DNA of 57,547 nt from CAZVWH01 sp964631175. GTDB lineage: Bacteria; Planctomycetota; Phycisphaerae; Sedimentisphaerales; Anaerobacaceae. Shown piece by piece: positions 44,350-53,248 of the stretch. Within the stretch, counting starts at the first letter, position 1; the number at the start of each line of letters is the position of its first letter. Under the pieces are notes generated by a model. The model saw only the letters and a list, made by a program, of their open reading frames with translations, was not told the DNA's origin and did no database searches. A program made the position numbers and the translations under genes. The DNA is taken from contig CAZVWH010000004.1 of assembly GCA_964631175.1 (NCBI GenBank), positions 1 through 57,547 on the forward strand, written 5' to 3'.

Positions 44350-44664
44350 ATGGCAACAGTTACAAAGAAAGAACTTATCGACCGGATTGCAGAACGTACA
44401 CAAGCAAAGAGGGTGACGGTCAAGCATATAATTCAAACGTTTCTTGACGAGATAACAAAGGAGCTCTGCAAAAACAACAATCGTCTGGAATTCCGGGACT
44501 TTGGTGTCTTCGAGACCAGAGAAAGAGCATCGAGAATCGCGCAGAATCCTAAAACCCTTGAGCGTGTTGAGGTGCCTGCAAAGCGAACGGTGAAGTTTAA
44601 GATGGGACGACTGATGAGAGAGAATCTTCGTGCCTCTACAGCTGAACCATCGGATGTGAAATAA
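44350..44664 (+). CDS. HU/IHF-family DNA-binding protein
   Basis: The 104-residue protein shows the HU pattern: TKKELIDRIAERT, helical dimer part, LEFRDFGVFETRERASRIAQNPKTLERVEVPAKRTVKFKMGRLMRENL. The beta-arm contains the NPKT segment, where HU proteins have RNPQT. It bends and packs DNA. The tail is a few residues longer than usual. GAGGTAACCT precedes ATG 44350. Confidence 0.92.
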   Translation: MATVTKKELIDRIAERTQAKRVTVKHIIQTFLDEITKELCKNNNRLEFRDFGVFETRERASRIAQNPKTLERVEVPAKRTVKFKMGRLMRENLRASTAEPSDVK

Positions 44665-44959
44665 TATTTTATAGTAAGATGCTGTTCAGTTTTTCGGCTA
44701 TAAATCCTTCGACTATAGTAGGGTGGTTTTGGCTTATACGCCTTGTATAATCCCTCGTGAACCAAATAGTCGTTGGATATTTTATCGTTTCTACATGATC
44801 CATACACAGCATCCAGTTGCCTTAATTGTTTCGCATTACTCAGTACAAAAACAACGCATATCTTACGGATTTATGCTTTTTACTTGCAATTCGAGATTAT
44901 TTTTGTTATTTAATAAATTGTAAATGAAGTTGGAGTGCGTACATCGATAATTGTAGATT

Positions 44960-45595
44960 ATGTTTGCTTCAGAGGTCAAATCAGGGCTGGACTGTAATGT
45001 TCTCGTGCTGAACAGGCACTATATGGCCATCCGTATCGTGGGAGCCAGGCGGGCCTTTTCACTGCTTTTCCAAGATCTTGCTGAGGTTGTCTCGCTCGAG
45101 GAAGGCAGATATTCCAATTATGATTTCGAGAGCTGGTGCGAGGTAAGCCAATTCAAGCGCAATTTCGAGCCTGACGGTCACGACTGGGTCGCCACGGTCA
45201 ATCTTAATATTGCGGTGCCGCGTATTATTCGGCTGTTATTTTATGATCGTCTGCCGCGAACCGATGTCAAATTCAATCGGCGAAACATCTTCGCTCGCGA
45301 CAAAAACCGTTGTCAGTATTGCGGCAGACGCCGACGAACCAGTGAATTATCGCTCGACCATGTTATTCCCAGGAGCATGGGCGGCAAAGCCGTTTGGGGA
45401 AATATAGTTTGTGCCTGCGCCGAGTGCAACGTCAAAAAAGGTGGCCGAACCCCAAAAGAAGCCAGAATGACACTTATCCAGAAGCCCATCAAGCCAAGAC
45501 ACAATCCGCTTGTTCATATTCATCTCGGCCAGCAGCGTTACCGTAGCTGGCAACAATTCCTCGACCACGCCTACTGGTCCGTCGAGCTAAAATAG
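44960..45595 (+). CDS. HNH endonuclease family protein
   Basis: The 211-residue protein has an N-terminal conserved part (NVLVLNRHYMAIRIVGARRAFSLLF) and a C-terminal HNH core: CQYCGRRRRTSELSLDHVIPRSMGGKAVWGNIVCACAECNVKKGG, with two zinc-binding CxxC pairs and the DH dyad. This compact single-gene HNH type is widespread in bacteria and is usually a housekeeping protein of unknown target, not a restriction enzyme. ATG 44960 has no clear ribosome binding site. The 295 bases before it show no gene. Confidence 0.88.
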   Translation: MFASEVKSGLDCNVLVLNRHYMAIRIVGARRAFSLLFQDLAEVVSLEEGRYSNYDFESWCEVSQFKRNFEPDGHDWVATVNLNIAVPRIIRLLFYDRLPRTDVKFNRRNIFARDKNRCQYCGRRRRTSELSLDHVIPRSMGGKAVWGNIVCACAECNVKKGGRTPKEARMTLIQKPIKPRHNPLVHIHLGQQRYRSWQQFLDHAYWSVELK

Positions 45596-45637
45596 CTCTG
45601 ATGAACCTCTCTTTGCTTTGAGTCAATTTGCTCTTGG

Positions 45638-45937
45638 CTAAAGACCTAAAAGCGATTTGAAGTAACTCTTTATCCAGGCCCAGTGCAGAATGATATGGAT
45701 AACTATCAAGATGACAAAAGCAACAGCCAGGTAGAAATGTATATCGCCCCACTCATGGCGGGTCATCGACCACAACTCTCTTATCTCTCCAGCCTCTCGG
45801 CCTCCGCGAAAGCCTCGGCCATGTCCGCCACTGCCTGGTGGCAGGATATATTTAATAATAAAGCCGGTTATAGCCAATACCACCAAATCAATAAAGCTAA
45901 TCAAATCGACAATAAAATTTAACGTTGTTCGTTTCAT
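45638..45937 (-). CDS. DUF4405 small membrane protein
   Basis: The 99-residue protein has two membrane helices (LISFIDLVVLAITGFIIKYI and FYLAVAFVILIVIHIILHW) around a glycine- and histidine-rich loop. Histidines at both helix ends (HEWGDIH, HIILHW) could bind haem, as in the cytochrome b561-like DUF4405 family. AGGAG lies eight bases before ATG 45937. It is convergent with the HNH gene. Confidence 0.8.
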   Translation of the reverse strand: MKRTTLNFIVDLISFIDLVVLAITGFIIKYILPPGSGGHGRGFRGGREAGEIRELWSMTRHEWGDIHFYLAVAFVILIVIHIILHWAWIKSYFKSLLGL

Positions 45938-45991
45938 TCAGCGCTCCTAAATACAGTAATTATCTCTCGACCCGGCTCGAGACGGGTTTAG

Positions 45992-46011
45992 CCCCGTAAT
46001 TCATTACGGGG
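45992..46011. other. perfect hairpin CCCCGTAAT/ATTACGGGG
   Basis: Nine base pairs with a two-base loop lie upstream of the DUF4405 gene. It is close in form to the hairpin of the convergent terminators (CCCCGTGT) but has no gene ending on it. Confidence 0.6.
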
Positions 46012-46567
46012 TTGCATTTCATGCGGGTATTATACATCGTCTAAAGATTATTGGTTCACCCAAAAGTTACAAAATGCTTGTTTCACTGGAAAAATTATAA
46101 CTGATATGGTTGAGGAGTTTGACCATGCTGAATGAAAAGAATTAACCGCCTATGTCTTGTGCTCTTGTGCACTTTTTGAGCTGGAGACAGGAGAGTTCGA
46201 GTCTGTCGCGCTGCGCGGCCGGATCTACGCTATGCTCCGACATAGGGGAGAATAATGAAAGAGATACCTTTAGAGAACAGAAGACAGATGACGGATGACA
46301 AAGGACAGAAGTTTACCCGCCTCTGGCGGGTCAGTCCACAGGACGCCTAACGGCGGAGTCCTTAGGACTGTCTAAAAATACTTTTCAGCCTGAGCAGCAG
46401 AGATACACCGTCCTACTAAAGAATTTGCCCAAGCTACCCGACTATTTCTTAATACCAATGCCGTAATCCCGTAAGCCCCTAAGGGGTCCCTAACGGGAGG
46501 ATCCCTTGCGGGAGGCATCCCCCAGCGGACTGAATACTTCTTAAGATATTCTGATTGATTTTCAAAG
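46012..46567. other. gene-free region with repeats before the palindrome array
   Basis: It holds ACAGAAGACAGATGACG repeats (46279-46300), a CCCGCCTCTGGCGGG palindrome (46318-46332) and several CCCTAACGGGAGG / CCCTTGCGGGAGG pieces (46480-46520). No convincing frame. Confidence 0.5.
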
Positions 46568-47102
46568 AATACCTAAGTATCTTAGGTATTATTGTTACAA
46601 ACATCATTCAACGATAATGATAGTGTTAACCTTCTGGAAACGACAATAAATAACCAACCACAGAATTTGGGATAGTTACTCGTTTATATGGAACTTCTTA
46701 GCTCACATTGCTCAAAGCCAATGAAGTATTTTAAATATATTCTGTTTGATTTCTAAAGAATACCTAAGTATCTTAGGTATTGAGACTCCCATATTTAGTA
46801 TGGTGTATCTAAAATTAAATATTAAGCCGTAAGATAATAGGAATACCTAAGTATCTTAGGCATTATATAGAACATAGAAGTTAAAAGTGATGATTTTTTA
46901 ATGGATTGGTGTCAGCACAATACCTAAGTATCTTAGGTATCAAGACTCTGGTATTTAGTATGGTGTATCTAAAATTAAATATTAAGCCGTAAGATAATAG
47001 GAATACCTAAGTATCTTAGGTATTATATAGAACATAGAAATTAAAAGTGCCGACTTTTTTGAGTGATTGGTGTCGGTACAATACCTAAGTATCTTAGGTA
47101 TT
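46568..47102. promoter_or_regulatory. array of six 23-bp palindromes upstream of the padR-like gene
   Basis: Sites at 46568, 46759, 46842, 46919, 47002 and 47080, each 23 bp. The left arm AATACCTAAG, centre TAT and right arm (inverse of left) are perfect in four; 46842 and 46919 each have one changed base near the right end. Spacings from start to start are 191, 83, 77, 83 and 78. The last site ends 41 bases before the padR ATG. I infer binding sites of the PadR protein, but no binding is shown by sequence. Confidence 0.7.
46759..47079 (+). repeat. two tandem copies of a 160-bp unit, each with two palindromes
   Basis: 46759-46918 and 46919-47079 are homologous along their full length, sharing ATTTAGTATGGTGTATC, TTAAGCCGTAAGATAATAGG and ATTGGTGTC. 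The unit was duplicated as a block. Confidence 0.85.
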
Positions 47103-47143
47103 ATTTTTGTAAATCCTTCGATTATAAAGAAAGGAAAGTATAG

Positions 47144-47470
47144 ATGTTTTACCAGCAGATTGTAAAAGGGAGCATCAAATTTGTGATTCTTTCAATGCTC
47201 GAAAAGCAGCAGATGTACGGCTATGGACTTATCCAGACAGCTCATCAAAAAACAAAAGGCTTTTTCCAATGGCGTCAATCAGCCGTTTATACAGCCCTGC
47301 GCAAGATGGAAAAAGCGGGACTGATTAAAGGCAGATGGAAACCTGCTGGACCTTCAAGAAAGCGAAAATATTATTCTTTAACCATAAAAGGCAAAAAGCT
47401 ACTTCTGGCAAACCGAACCGAATGGCTCGCTTTTTCAAAGAACATGAATAAGATTGTTTCCAATACCTAA
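47144..47470 (+). CDS. PadR-family transcriptional regulator
   Basis: The 108-residue winged-helix protein has the PadR pattern: LSMLEKQQMYGYGLIQ, WRQSAVYTALRKMEKAGLIKG, SRKRKYYSLTIKGKKLLL. Small PadR proteins of this kind repress nearby genes and often themselves. The next gene downstream is far away, so only autoregulation can be suggested. A palindrome starts inside the gene: the last codons AAT ACC TAA are the left arm of the site at 47462. AAAGGAAAG lies just before ATG 47144. The usual PadR target ATGT(8)ACAT is not seen in these palindromes. Confidence 0.9.
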   Translation: MFYQQIVKGSIKFVILSMLEKQQMYGYGLIQTAHQKTKGFFQWRQSAVYTALRKMEKAGLIKGRWKPAGPSRKRKYYSLTIKGKKLLLANRTEWLAFSKNMNKIVSNT

Positions 47471-47484
47471 GTATCTTAGGTATT
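47462..47484. promoter_or_regulatory. palindrome covering the padR stop codon
   Basis: Perfect 23-bp copy; bases 47468-47470 are the TAA stop. The coding end and the presumed operator are the same DNA. Confidence 0.75.
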
Positions 47485-47670
47485 ATTTTTATATACAGCC
47501 TTCAATTACAATGAATTAAAGGTGTCCGCCTGCCCCAAGTGGGTACTTTTTTCATTCGATAGGTTGCGATGTGCTACTATGCGAAGTTGGCTTTGCTACG
47601 AAGCACGAGTATCGCACCTTACGTGTTGCCAGATTCGTGTTTTTGGTGCTTTTCTAATTAATTTTCAAAG

Positions 47671-47693
47671 AATACCTAAGTATCTTAGGTATT
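47671..47693. promoter_or_regulatory. eighth palindrome of the padR cluster
   Basis: Perfect 23-bp copy 200 bases after the padR stop, followed by TGAGACTC as at 46782. Confidence 0.75.
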
Positions 47694-47757
47694 GAGACTC
47701 GAACACTTTATATCAAGAATGAAAATGGTGTGGCAATACCGTAAGGCATCCCATAGG

Positions 47758-48011
47758 GAGTCCCACCCTACCAAAACAAATCCACCTTTTATTTGGCCTT
47801 AATACACCTGCGGCGAATAAACAACCAAAAACAAAAAAAGCTCATACGTAAAGCGCGTACTCGTTTTACGTATGAGTGACATGGCAACTGTTTTGAAAAT
47901 CAAGCTATTCTCGGATTCAAATAATCTTTTCAATTGCTCTTTAGAACTCAATGATGCTGCCAAGCTATGTAGAGAAAATGGTGGGGCGAGTCCCACCCTA
48001 CCAAAACAAAT
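47758..48011 (+). repeat. 24-bp direct repeat pair
   Basis: GAGTCCCACCCTACCAAAAC and the following AAAT occur at 47758-47781 and again at 47988-48011. Both are preceded by an AAAATGGTG run, which in the second copy can pair with the CCCACC. Confidence 0.75.
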
Positions 48012-49079
48012 ACAAAATCACTTTATGTCCACTAGGTGGTATTAACAGGTAGTGCAATAATCGTGTAACTCAAAGGAGTTTTTTGATTGATATAATTTCC
48101 TCCTTGCTCATTCTTTTATTTTGCCTGCCGAAAGGCATGGCTAAGCCCATTAAAAAAACGTTTTACGTTTAACGTAACCGTGACGAGCAGCGTAACCGCT
48201 CGACGCCAAGGCGGACAAATTCCGTAGGAATGACAGGTATCGTGTGAATCCCTTCCCAATAAATCGGGACTCGGAACAGGCAAGGATTAGATTGCCGCGG
48301 CCCTTTGGGCCTCGCAATGACAGGTGTCGAGAAAAGAATTTACTTGAAAATTAAGATCTTTTCGGGTATAATAGGACCTCGTAACGCGTTTAGCGTATAT
48401 CGTATCGCGTATTGAGTACATAAAAGTATAGCATATCACAATTCAAACAGAAGACAGATGACGGCACGTCTGGCGTAGCCTCTGCGAAGTCGGAAAGACA
48501 GAGGACGGAACTCAGAAGTAAATCCTAAACTCTAAACAATATCAAATGTTCAAAAAACCTGAATTCTCATTGCGAAACGAAAAACCAAAACGCAAAAATC
48601 AAGATTCAGCCGATGGGATGGGTAACTTTTCATCAAGGGACTTATTTGCCCATGCTGTCAATTTTACGCAAACCTACGTTATTCGACAATTGTCGAAAGT
48701 ATTCTACAAATCGAGCCTTTTTTATGCAAAACAAAGCCAATTTGATTAAGGTCAAAAATAATGCAACCTTCTTTTCAACAAAGGATTATGAAAATGAACC
48801 ACGCCGGCGACTTTGGGGGAAACAAAGCCAAACAAAGCCAATTACAGACAACAGAAGACAGACGACAGAAAACGGAGGACAGAAGTTTACCCGCCAAACT
48901 TCGGCGAGCTCAGTCGAGCCGTGGTAGGACAGATGACAGAGTCAGATGAAACGTAAAATGTTTGTTTCACTGGAAAAACTGCGGTTAATAATGTATAAGA
49001 AGCAGGCCCGCCTGCCCAGAGTGTACGGCGGGCAGGACTTTAAACAAGCAAAAAGGATTTTATAAATTGGGAGTTTAAG

Positions 49080-50219
49080 ATGACAGCATTGGTATTAGCT
49101 CAAATATCAACTCTCGCTGAGGGGTGGACAAAAACCATCAACTACGAAATCATTAGAGGTAATGAAATTTGGCGGTTCGGCCTTGTTTTACTCGCGGTTT
49201 TGGTTGCAATGGCGGCAGGGCGAATTGTCCAGTTTTTTGTTAAGAGCTATGCCCAGCGACTGGCAAAGAAAAAAGTTGATAGTCCTCTGGCAATCTTACT
49301 TGCAGCGCTGGCAAATCCGATATATGTGGCGGTATTTGCAGCCGGCATATTTCTCGCGAAAGTCCCCCTATTCTTTAATGACGAAAATGGGATTAGAACC
49401 TCGCTCGGTGATGGATGGACAAAAATTGCTCGTGTAATAGCTGCCATTGCCGTAGCTTATGCCCTTTATCGGCTTGTCGATGTCATCGAATTCTATTTGA
49501 ATCGCCTGGTCGGCAAAACGGAAACCAAGCTCGACGACATGCTCGTGCCGGTGGTGCGTAAGGCCATGCGAGTGACAATAGCAATTGTCGCAGTTCTTCT
49601 GATTAGCGAGAATATCCTGGGGGCGAATGTAAAGTCACTTCTGCTCAGTGCCGGCGTTGGCGGTATCGCAATCGCCCTGGCAGCCAAGGAAACCATAGCC
49701 AATTTCTTCGGCTCTATTACCATCTTCGCTGATAGGCCTTTTCAGATGGGTGAGCTGGTAAAGATTGACGGCCATTATGGGCCGGTCGAGGAGGTCGGCT
49801 TTAGAAGCACTAAAATACGCACAATTGAAGGACACTTTGTGACTGTTCCTAATAGTGTGATTGCAAATTCGATTGTGGAAAATGTTGGCAGGCGTCCATT
49901 TATTCGCAGGACATCGAATATCACCATAACTTATGATTCCGGCCATAAAAAAGCCAAGAGGGCCGTCGAGATCATCAAAGAGATTTTAGCTAATGTACCG
50001 GAAGTAAATACTGACCCTGAAAAGTTACCGAGGGTGTACTTTAGCGATTTTAACGATTGCTCGTTGAACATATATATGAGCTATTGGGTTAAACCGCCCG
50101 ATTATTGGCTGTATCACGAGGTCAATCAGCGGGTCAACTTAGAGATGATGAAGCGTTTCGAAGCCGAAGGTATCGAATTTGCCTTCCCAACACAAACGCT
50201 TTACCTCAAGAAGGAGTAA
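49080..50219 (+). CDS. MscS-family mechanosensitive channel
   Basis: The 379-residue protein has an N-terminal helix and further helices, then the pore helix and beta domain: LLSAGVGGIAIALAAKETIANFFGSITIFADRPFQMGELVKIDG, ending in a cytoplasmic alpha/beta part. MscS channels release solutes upon osmotic down-shock. The glycine-alanine pore helix (VGGIAIALAAKE) is well kept. GGGAG precedes ATG 49080. It stands alone after a long repeat region. Confidence 0.93.
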   Translation: MTALVLAQISTLAEGWTKTINYEIIRGNEIWRFGLVLLAVLVAMAAGRIVQFFVKSYAQRLAKKKVDSPLAILLAALANPIYVAVFAAGIFLAKVPLFFNDENGIRTSLGDGWTKIARVIAAIAVAYALYRLVDVIEFYLNRLVGKTETKLDDMLVPVVRKAMRVTIAIVAVLLISENILGANVKSLLLSAGVGGIAIALAAKETIANFFGSITIFADRPFQMGELVKIDGHYGPVEEVGFRSTKIRTIEGHFVTVPNSVIANSIVENVGRRPFIRRTSNITITYDSGHKKAKRAVEIIKEILANVPEVNTDPEKLPRVYFSDFNDCSLNIYMSYWVKPPDYWLYHEVNQRVNLEMMKRFEAEGIEFAFPTQTLYLKKE

Positions 50220-50745
50220 AAACTACCTACCGAACCGGTGAGTGACGTGGCAGATTCAACAAGAATCACAGTTGCGGCGGCTTCCGTAGCGGGCTGTTCA
50301 GCAAGGTTTAAGCGGCTGGTACGGTTAAAGCGGGCTGTGACAAATTTCTTCCTATTGCAAAAACCGGTGCTGCAAGTCACGATTTCGCCGATGGAATCTA
50401 CTGCTGTTTCCATAAAAAAATGTTACTTTTTTCCCGTTAGTTGCCACTTTAAAATAGAGGAGCGTTTTTCGCTGGTCTATCCGCTTTGCGGATAGCCACA
50501 GCTTTACCTGCCTTCAGCAGACATCGGGCGGGTATGACAAAAAGTAGTGCTCATTTTTTTAAAACAACAACAGTTATGGAAATTATGCTGTACAACAAAT
50601 TTCCGTGAAAAATTGTATAGAACTGTAATCCGCTGATAACGTATACAAAATTAGAAAAGAGACTGATTGGAGCTTTTTAGTTAGACTTATAATTGGAATT
50701 TTACTGCTAAATAAGAATGTAAAAAAACTTTTTTTCTCCCCTCCG

Positions 50746-50787
50746 GAAAACATCGGGTAACAGGACGCTACTCGATGTTTTCTTTTT
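50746..50787 (+). terminator. strong intrinsic terminator
   Basis: Perfect 10-bp stem GAAAACATCG/CGATGTTTTC followed by TTTTT on the plus strand. It is 527 bases after the mscS stop, so it may end a separate short transcript or a long mscS mRNA. Confidence 0.65.
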
Positions 50788-50800
50788 ATATCTATGTATT

Positions 50801-50866
50801 TAGCCCCCCAGGCCCGCGCTGAGCGAAGTCGAAGGGTTCTACCTGGCGGTTTTTCCTTGGGGGTTA
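50801..50866 (-). terminator. terminator-like hairpin split by a CTTCGAC repeat
   Basis: Outer arms AGCCCCCCAGG and CTTGGGGGTT can pair, but a GCGCTGAGCGAAGTCGAAGGGTTCT repeat lies between them. It directly follows the GLUG gene stop on the minus strand. It looks like the CCCCCAG hairpin of other genes invaded by the repeat. Confidence 0.45.
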
Positions 50867-50867
50867 A

Positions 50868-53066
50868 TTACTCCGCCGAATCATCTTCGATGAGTTCCCG
50901 GTTTAATCTCGGATAGTCCCGGCCTTCGAGAATCCACCAGATATCTTCGGCGCCGTTTTTGGTCTCGTCCACGAAGTCCCAGCCGGCGTCCAGGAACGTG
51001 CTTTCTGTTTGCATCTCGATTGTGGTTTTTCCATAGGAATTGTCGCAGCCAATAGCACCGCTGCTCTCAATTCCACACATATCAGTCAGTCCGCTTGTCT
51101 CAATATCCCAGAAACAGGCGGTTACTATACCGCCACCCCAATTATCTCCCACCAAGCCACCAACTTTCTGAATGCCAGAGACTGCACCGGCTGAATAGCT
51201 GCAATGGATAGTACCGAAGTTAGTTCCTGCCAGCCCACCGACATATTCCGTTCCCAAAACCTCACCAATGGCATAGCTGCAATGGATCATACCGGCGCCG
51301 CCATTCCTTCCTGCCAACCCACCGACATTTTCAGTGCCGGAGACCGCACCGCCCGCATAGCTGCGATAGATTGTACCGTAGCCATTAAATCCTGCCAGCC
51401 CCCCAACATATACATTTCCCGAAACCTCGCTGATGGCATAGCTGTCTTTGATGGAGCCGTTGCTATATCCCACAAGTCCACCGACCTGTTCGTTGCCGGA
51501 AACATCGCCGGTCGCGTAGCTGTCACTGATACCGCCCTCATCCATGACCATATCGCCCACAAGCCCACCCACACTATTCAATCCTGAGACGTTACCAAAA
51601 GCACGGCATTGGTGAATTTCACCGCTATTGCTTCCTACAAGTCCACCAACATCTTCGTCGCCGGAAACGTCACCTGTCGCATAGCTGCCGGATATCACCC
51701 CAATATCCGACTCTGGGTTGAAAATGTCACTATCGTTTATTCCTACTAATCCCCCGGATGCCCGAACTCCTTGGACGCTTCCTGTTGCATAGCAGTCGTA
51801 TATCCAGCCCCGGCTGTATCCTACTAAGCCGCCAAAAGAGAAACCGACACTTACAACTGGGATATTCGGGTCATCGATGGGTCTTAACCAACGATCTTCC
51901 GCCAATGCAACATCGCATGTCGTGTAGCAGTTTGAGATGGTTCCTTCCAGATTCGAGCCGACCAATCCCCCAACGTACGCATCTGCCAAGACTCGGCCAC
52001 CATGAACATAGCAGTTGGTAATGATTCCCAAACGTAACCTGCCAGCTAAGGCGCCAACCCTAGCCACTCTTTCACTACAGGTTGCCTCCGGATACATATT
52101 GGGGTCAATCAGACCAAGATTTTTAATTTGAGCCCCAGGCCCGTTGACATATCCGAATAAACCAACAAAATCTTCACATAAATAACCTTCATACGGCGGC
52201 TCGTTGATATCCACCGCATAAGTGAAGTTGGATATAGTGTGGCCATTGCCGTCAAAAACGCCCGTGAATGGTATATTCCCAGAGGGAAATTGTGGTGGAG
52301 GCTCATAGCATCCTATCCTGTTGAATGTATCTCCCTTATAAGCAGATAAATCAATATCAGCCATCAGCTTGAAGTGTTTATCCGCGTCCTCCTGATTGAG
52401 ACCGATGGTGTTGAGCTGTTCGGCTGTATAGATTAGATAGGGGTCATTGGCTTCCCCTGTGCCGCCGCCATACTTTCTCTGAGCTGTGGCGTCTAAGCTG
52501 AAGATAAAGAAATCCGCGCTGCCAGCCGGCGGGAATGTCTTGCCGACAAGATAAACCAAATCATCATTGAGGAGCGCTATGATGAGAATATTGCTACTGT
52601 CAGCGGCTTTACCCGAAAATACGATTATCGTATCGCCAATGACCGTGCCGACCAGCTTGGTCATGTTGAATTCCTCGTTCGGGTCCAGGGTGCGTCTGTA
52701 TGGGCTTTCGTCCGTCGCATTCGCATCGACATGGGCGAATAAGGCTGTGCCCGCATTGGGATCGACGGTAAGCTGGAACTGTCCTTCGACGGAATAGATC
52801 CAGTGGACGCCGGCTATTCCGCCTGTCTGAATAACCGTACTCTGATCGGAAAGGAATATGTATCGGCTGCTGGATTCGACAAGCCCCTTAGGGACAAGCT
52901 CACCACCCTGAGCGGAGTCGAAGGGCTGAGAATCTGCCGTAGTAACAAACTCTTTTTCGTTTGCCTGGGCAGGAAAGCTGAGCAGACAAACTGCGATCAG
53001 GAAAAGAATTGTCCGCAGAACTTGTCTGACGACAGTCAAGATTCGTGAATTTCTTACCTCCATCAT
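50868..53066 (-). CDS. secreted GLUG-repeat protein
   Basis: The 732-residue protein has a signal peptide (LFLIAVCLLSFPAQA), a beta-rich N-terminal domain, YGGGTGEANDPYLIYTAEQLNTIG and then about ten GLUG-type repeats of the form VGGLVG.N.G.I..CYATGDVSG. GLUG repeats form a beta structure in surface or secreted adhesin-like proteins, common in planctomycetes. AAGGAGG lies seven bases before ATG 53066. Near the N-terminus (52900-52925) a CCCTGAGCGGAGTCGAAGGG repeat is read in frame as QPFDSAQGGE. Confidence 0.87.
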   Translation of the reverse strand: MMEVRNSRILTVVRQVLRTILFLIAVCLLSFPAQANEKEFVTTADSQPFDSAQGGELVPKGLVESSSRYIFLSDQSTVIQTGGIAGVHWIYSVEGQFQLTVDPNAGTALFAHVDANATDESPYRRTLDPNEEFNMTKLVGTVIGDTIIVFSGKAADSSNILIIALLNDDLVYLVGKTFPPAGSADFFIFSLDATAQRKYGGGTGEANDPYLIYTAEQLNTIGLNQEDADKHFKLMADIDLSAYKGDTFNRIGCYEPPPQFPSGNIPFTGVFDGNGHTISNFTYAVDINEPPYEGYLCEDFVGLFGYVNGPGAQIKNLGLIDPNMYPEATCSERVARVGALAGRLRLGIITNCYVHGGRVLADAYVGGLVGSNLEGTISNCYTTCDVALAEDRWLRPIDDPNIPVVSVGFSFGGLVGYSRGWIYDCYATGSVQGVRASGGLVGINDSDIFNPESDIGVISGSYATGDVSGDEDVGGLVGSNSGEIHQCRAFGNVSGLNSVGGLVGDMVMDEGGISDSYATGDVSGNEQVGGLVGYSNGSIKDSYAISEVSGNVYVGGLAGFNGYGTIYRSYAGGAVSGTENVGGLAGRNGGAGMIHCSYAIGEVLGTEYVGGLAGTNFGTIHCSYSAGAVSGIQKVGGLVGDNWGGGIVTACFWDIETSGLTDMCGIESSGAIGCDNSYGKTTIEMQTESTFLDAGWDFVDETKNGAEDIWWILEGRDYPRLNRELIEDDSAE

Positions 53067-53189
53067 CTTTCGACCTCCTTCCTCAACCTTCGGGCAATAG
53101 GATAATTACCTGCTTTTCCTATGCTCGCTGATATGTAGTATACCAGATGAGGACTATTTGGTCAATTATGAGATGTGAAAAATGGTGTA

Positions 53190-53240
53190 TGGACCCCCAC
53201 CACCCATTCGACTGCGCTCAGGGCAGGCAGGGGTGGGGGC
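53190..53240. repeat. hairpin CCCCCACC/GGGTGGGGG with a CTTCGAC-type repeat as its loop
   Basis: The arms flank ATTCGACTGCGCTCAGGGCAG. It is downstream of secA, where a terminator is expected, and is followed by CTAAAT as in the other convergent hairpins. Confidence 0.55.
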
Positions 53241-53248
53241 TAAATAGC

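Larger units (their letters stand above)
47485..49079. other. long gene-free region after the padR-like gene
   Basis: It holds one more palindrome (47671), a 24-bp direct repeat (47758-47781 and 47988-48011), an imperfect hairpin CATACGTAAAGCGC/CGTTTTACGTATG (47848-47876), TTTAACGTAACCGTGACGAGC repeats (48166-48210), a TTGCCGCGGCCCTTTGGGCCTCGCAATGAC repeat end (48291-48320), AAATCCTAAACTC and ACAGAGGAC repeats (48430-48540, 48850-48900). Short frames here are made of repeats. No gene recognised. Confidence 0.55.
50220..50867. other. region between mscS and the GLUG gene
   Basis: Short frames on both strands at 50201-50495 match no family I know. From 50520 the DNA is AT-rich and ends in an intrinsic terminator (50746-50787) that belongs to no called gene. 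A broken hairpin for the GLUG gene is at 50801-50866. Confidence 0.5.

Noticed and set aside
46568..47693. Regularly spaced 23-bp repeats could be a CRISPR array
   Set aside because: The units are full palindromes, spacing alternates between 77 and 83 or is much larger, the spacers are themselves duplicated, a padR-like gene lies inside, and there is no cas gene.
50201..50495. Two opposing short frames after mscS
   Set aside because: Neither has a clear ribosome binding site, a domain or a recognisable family; I cannot choose between them.
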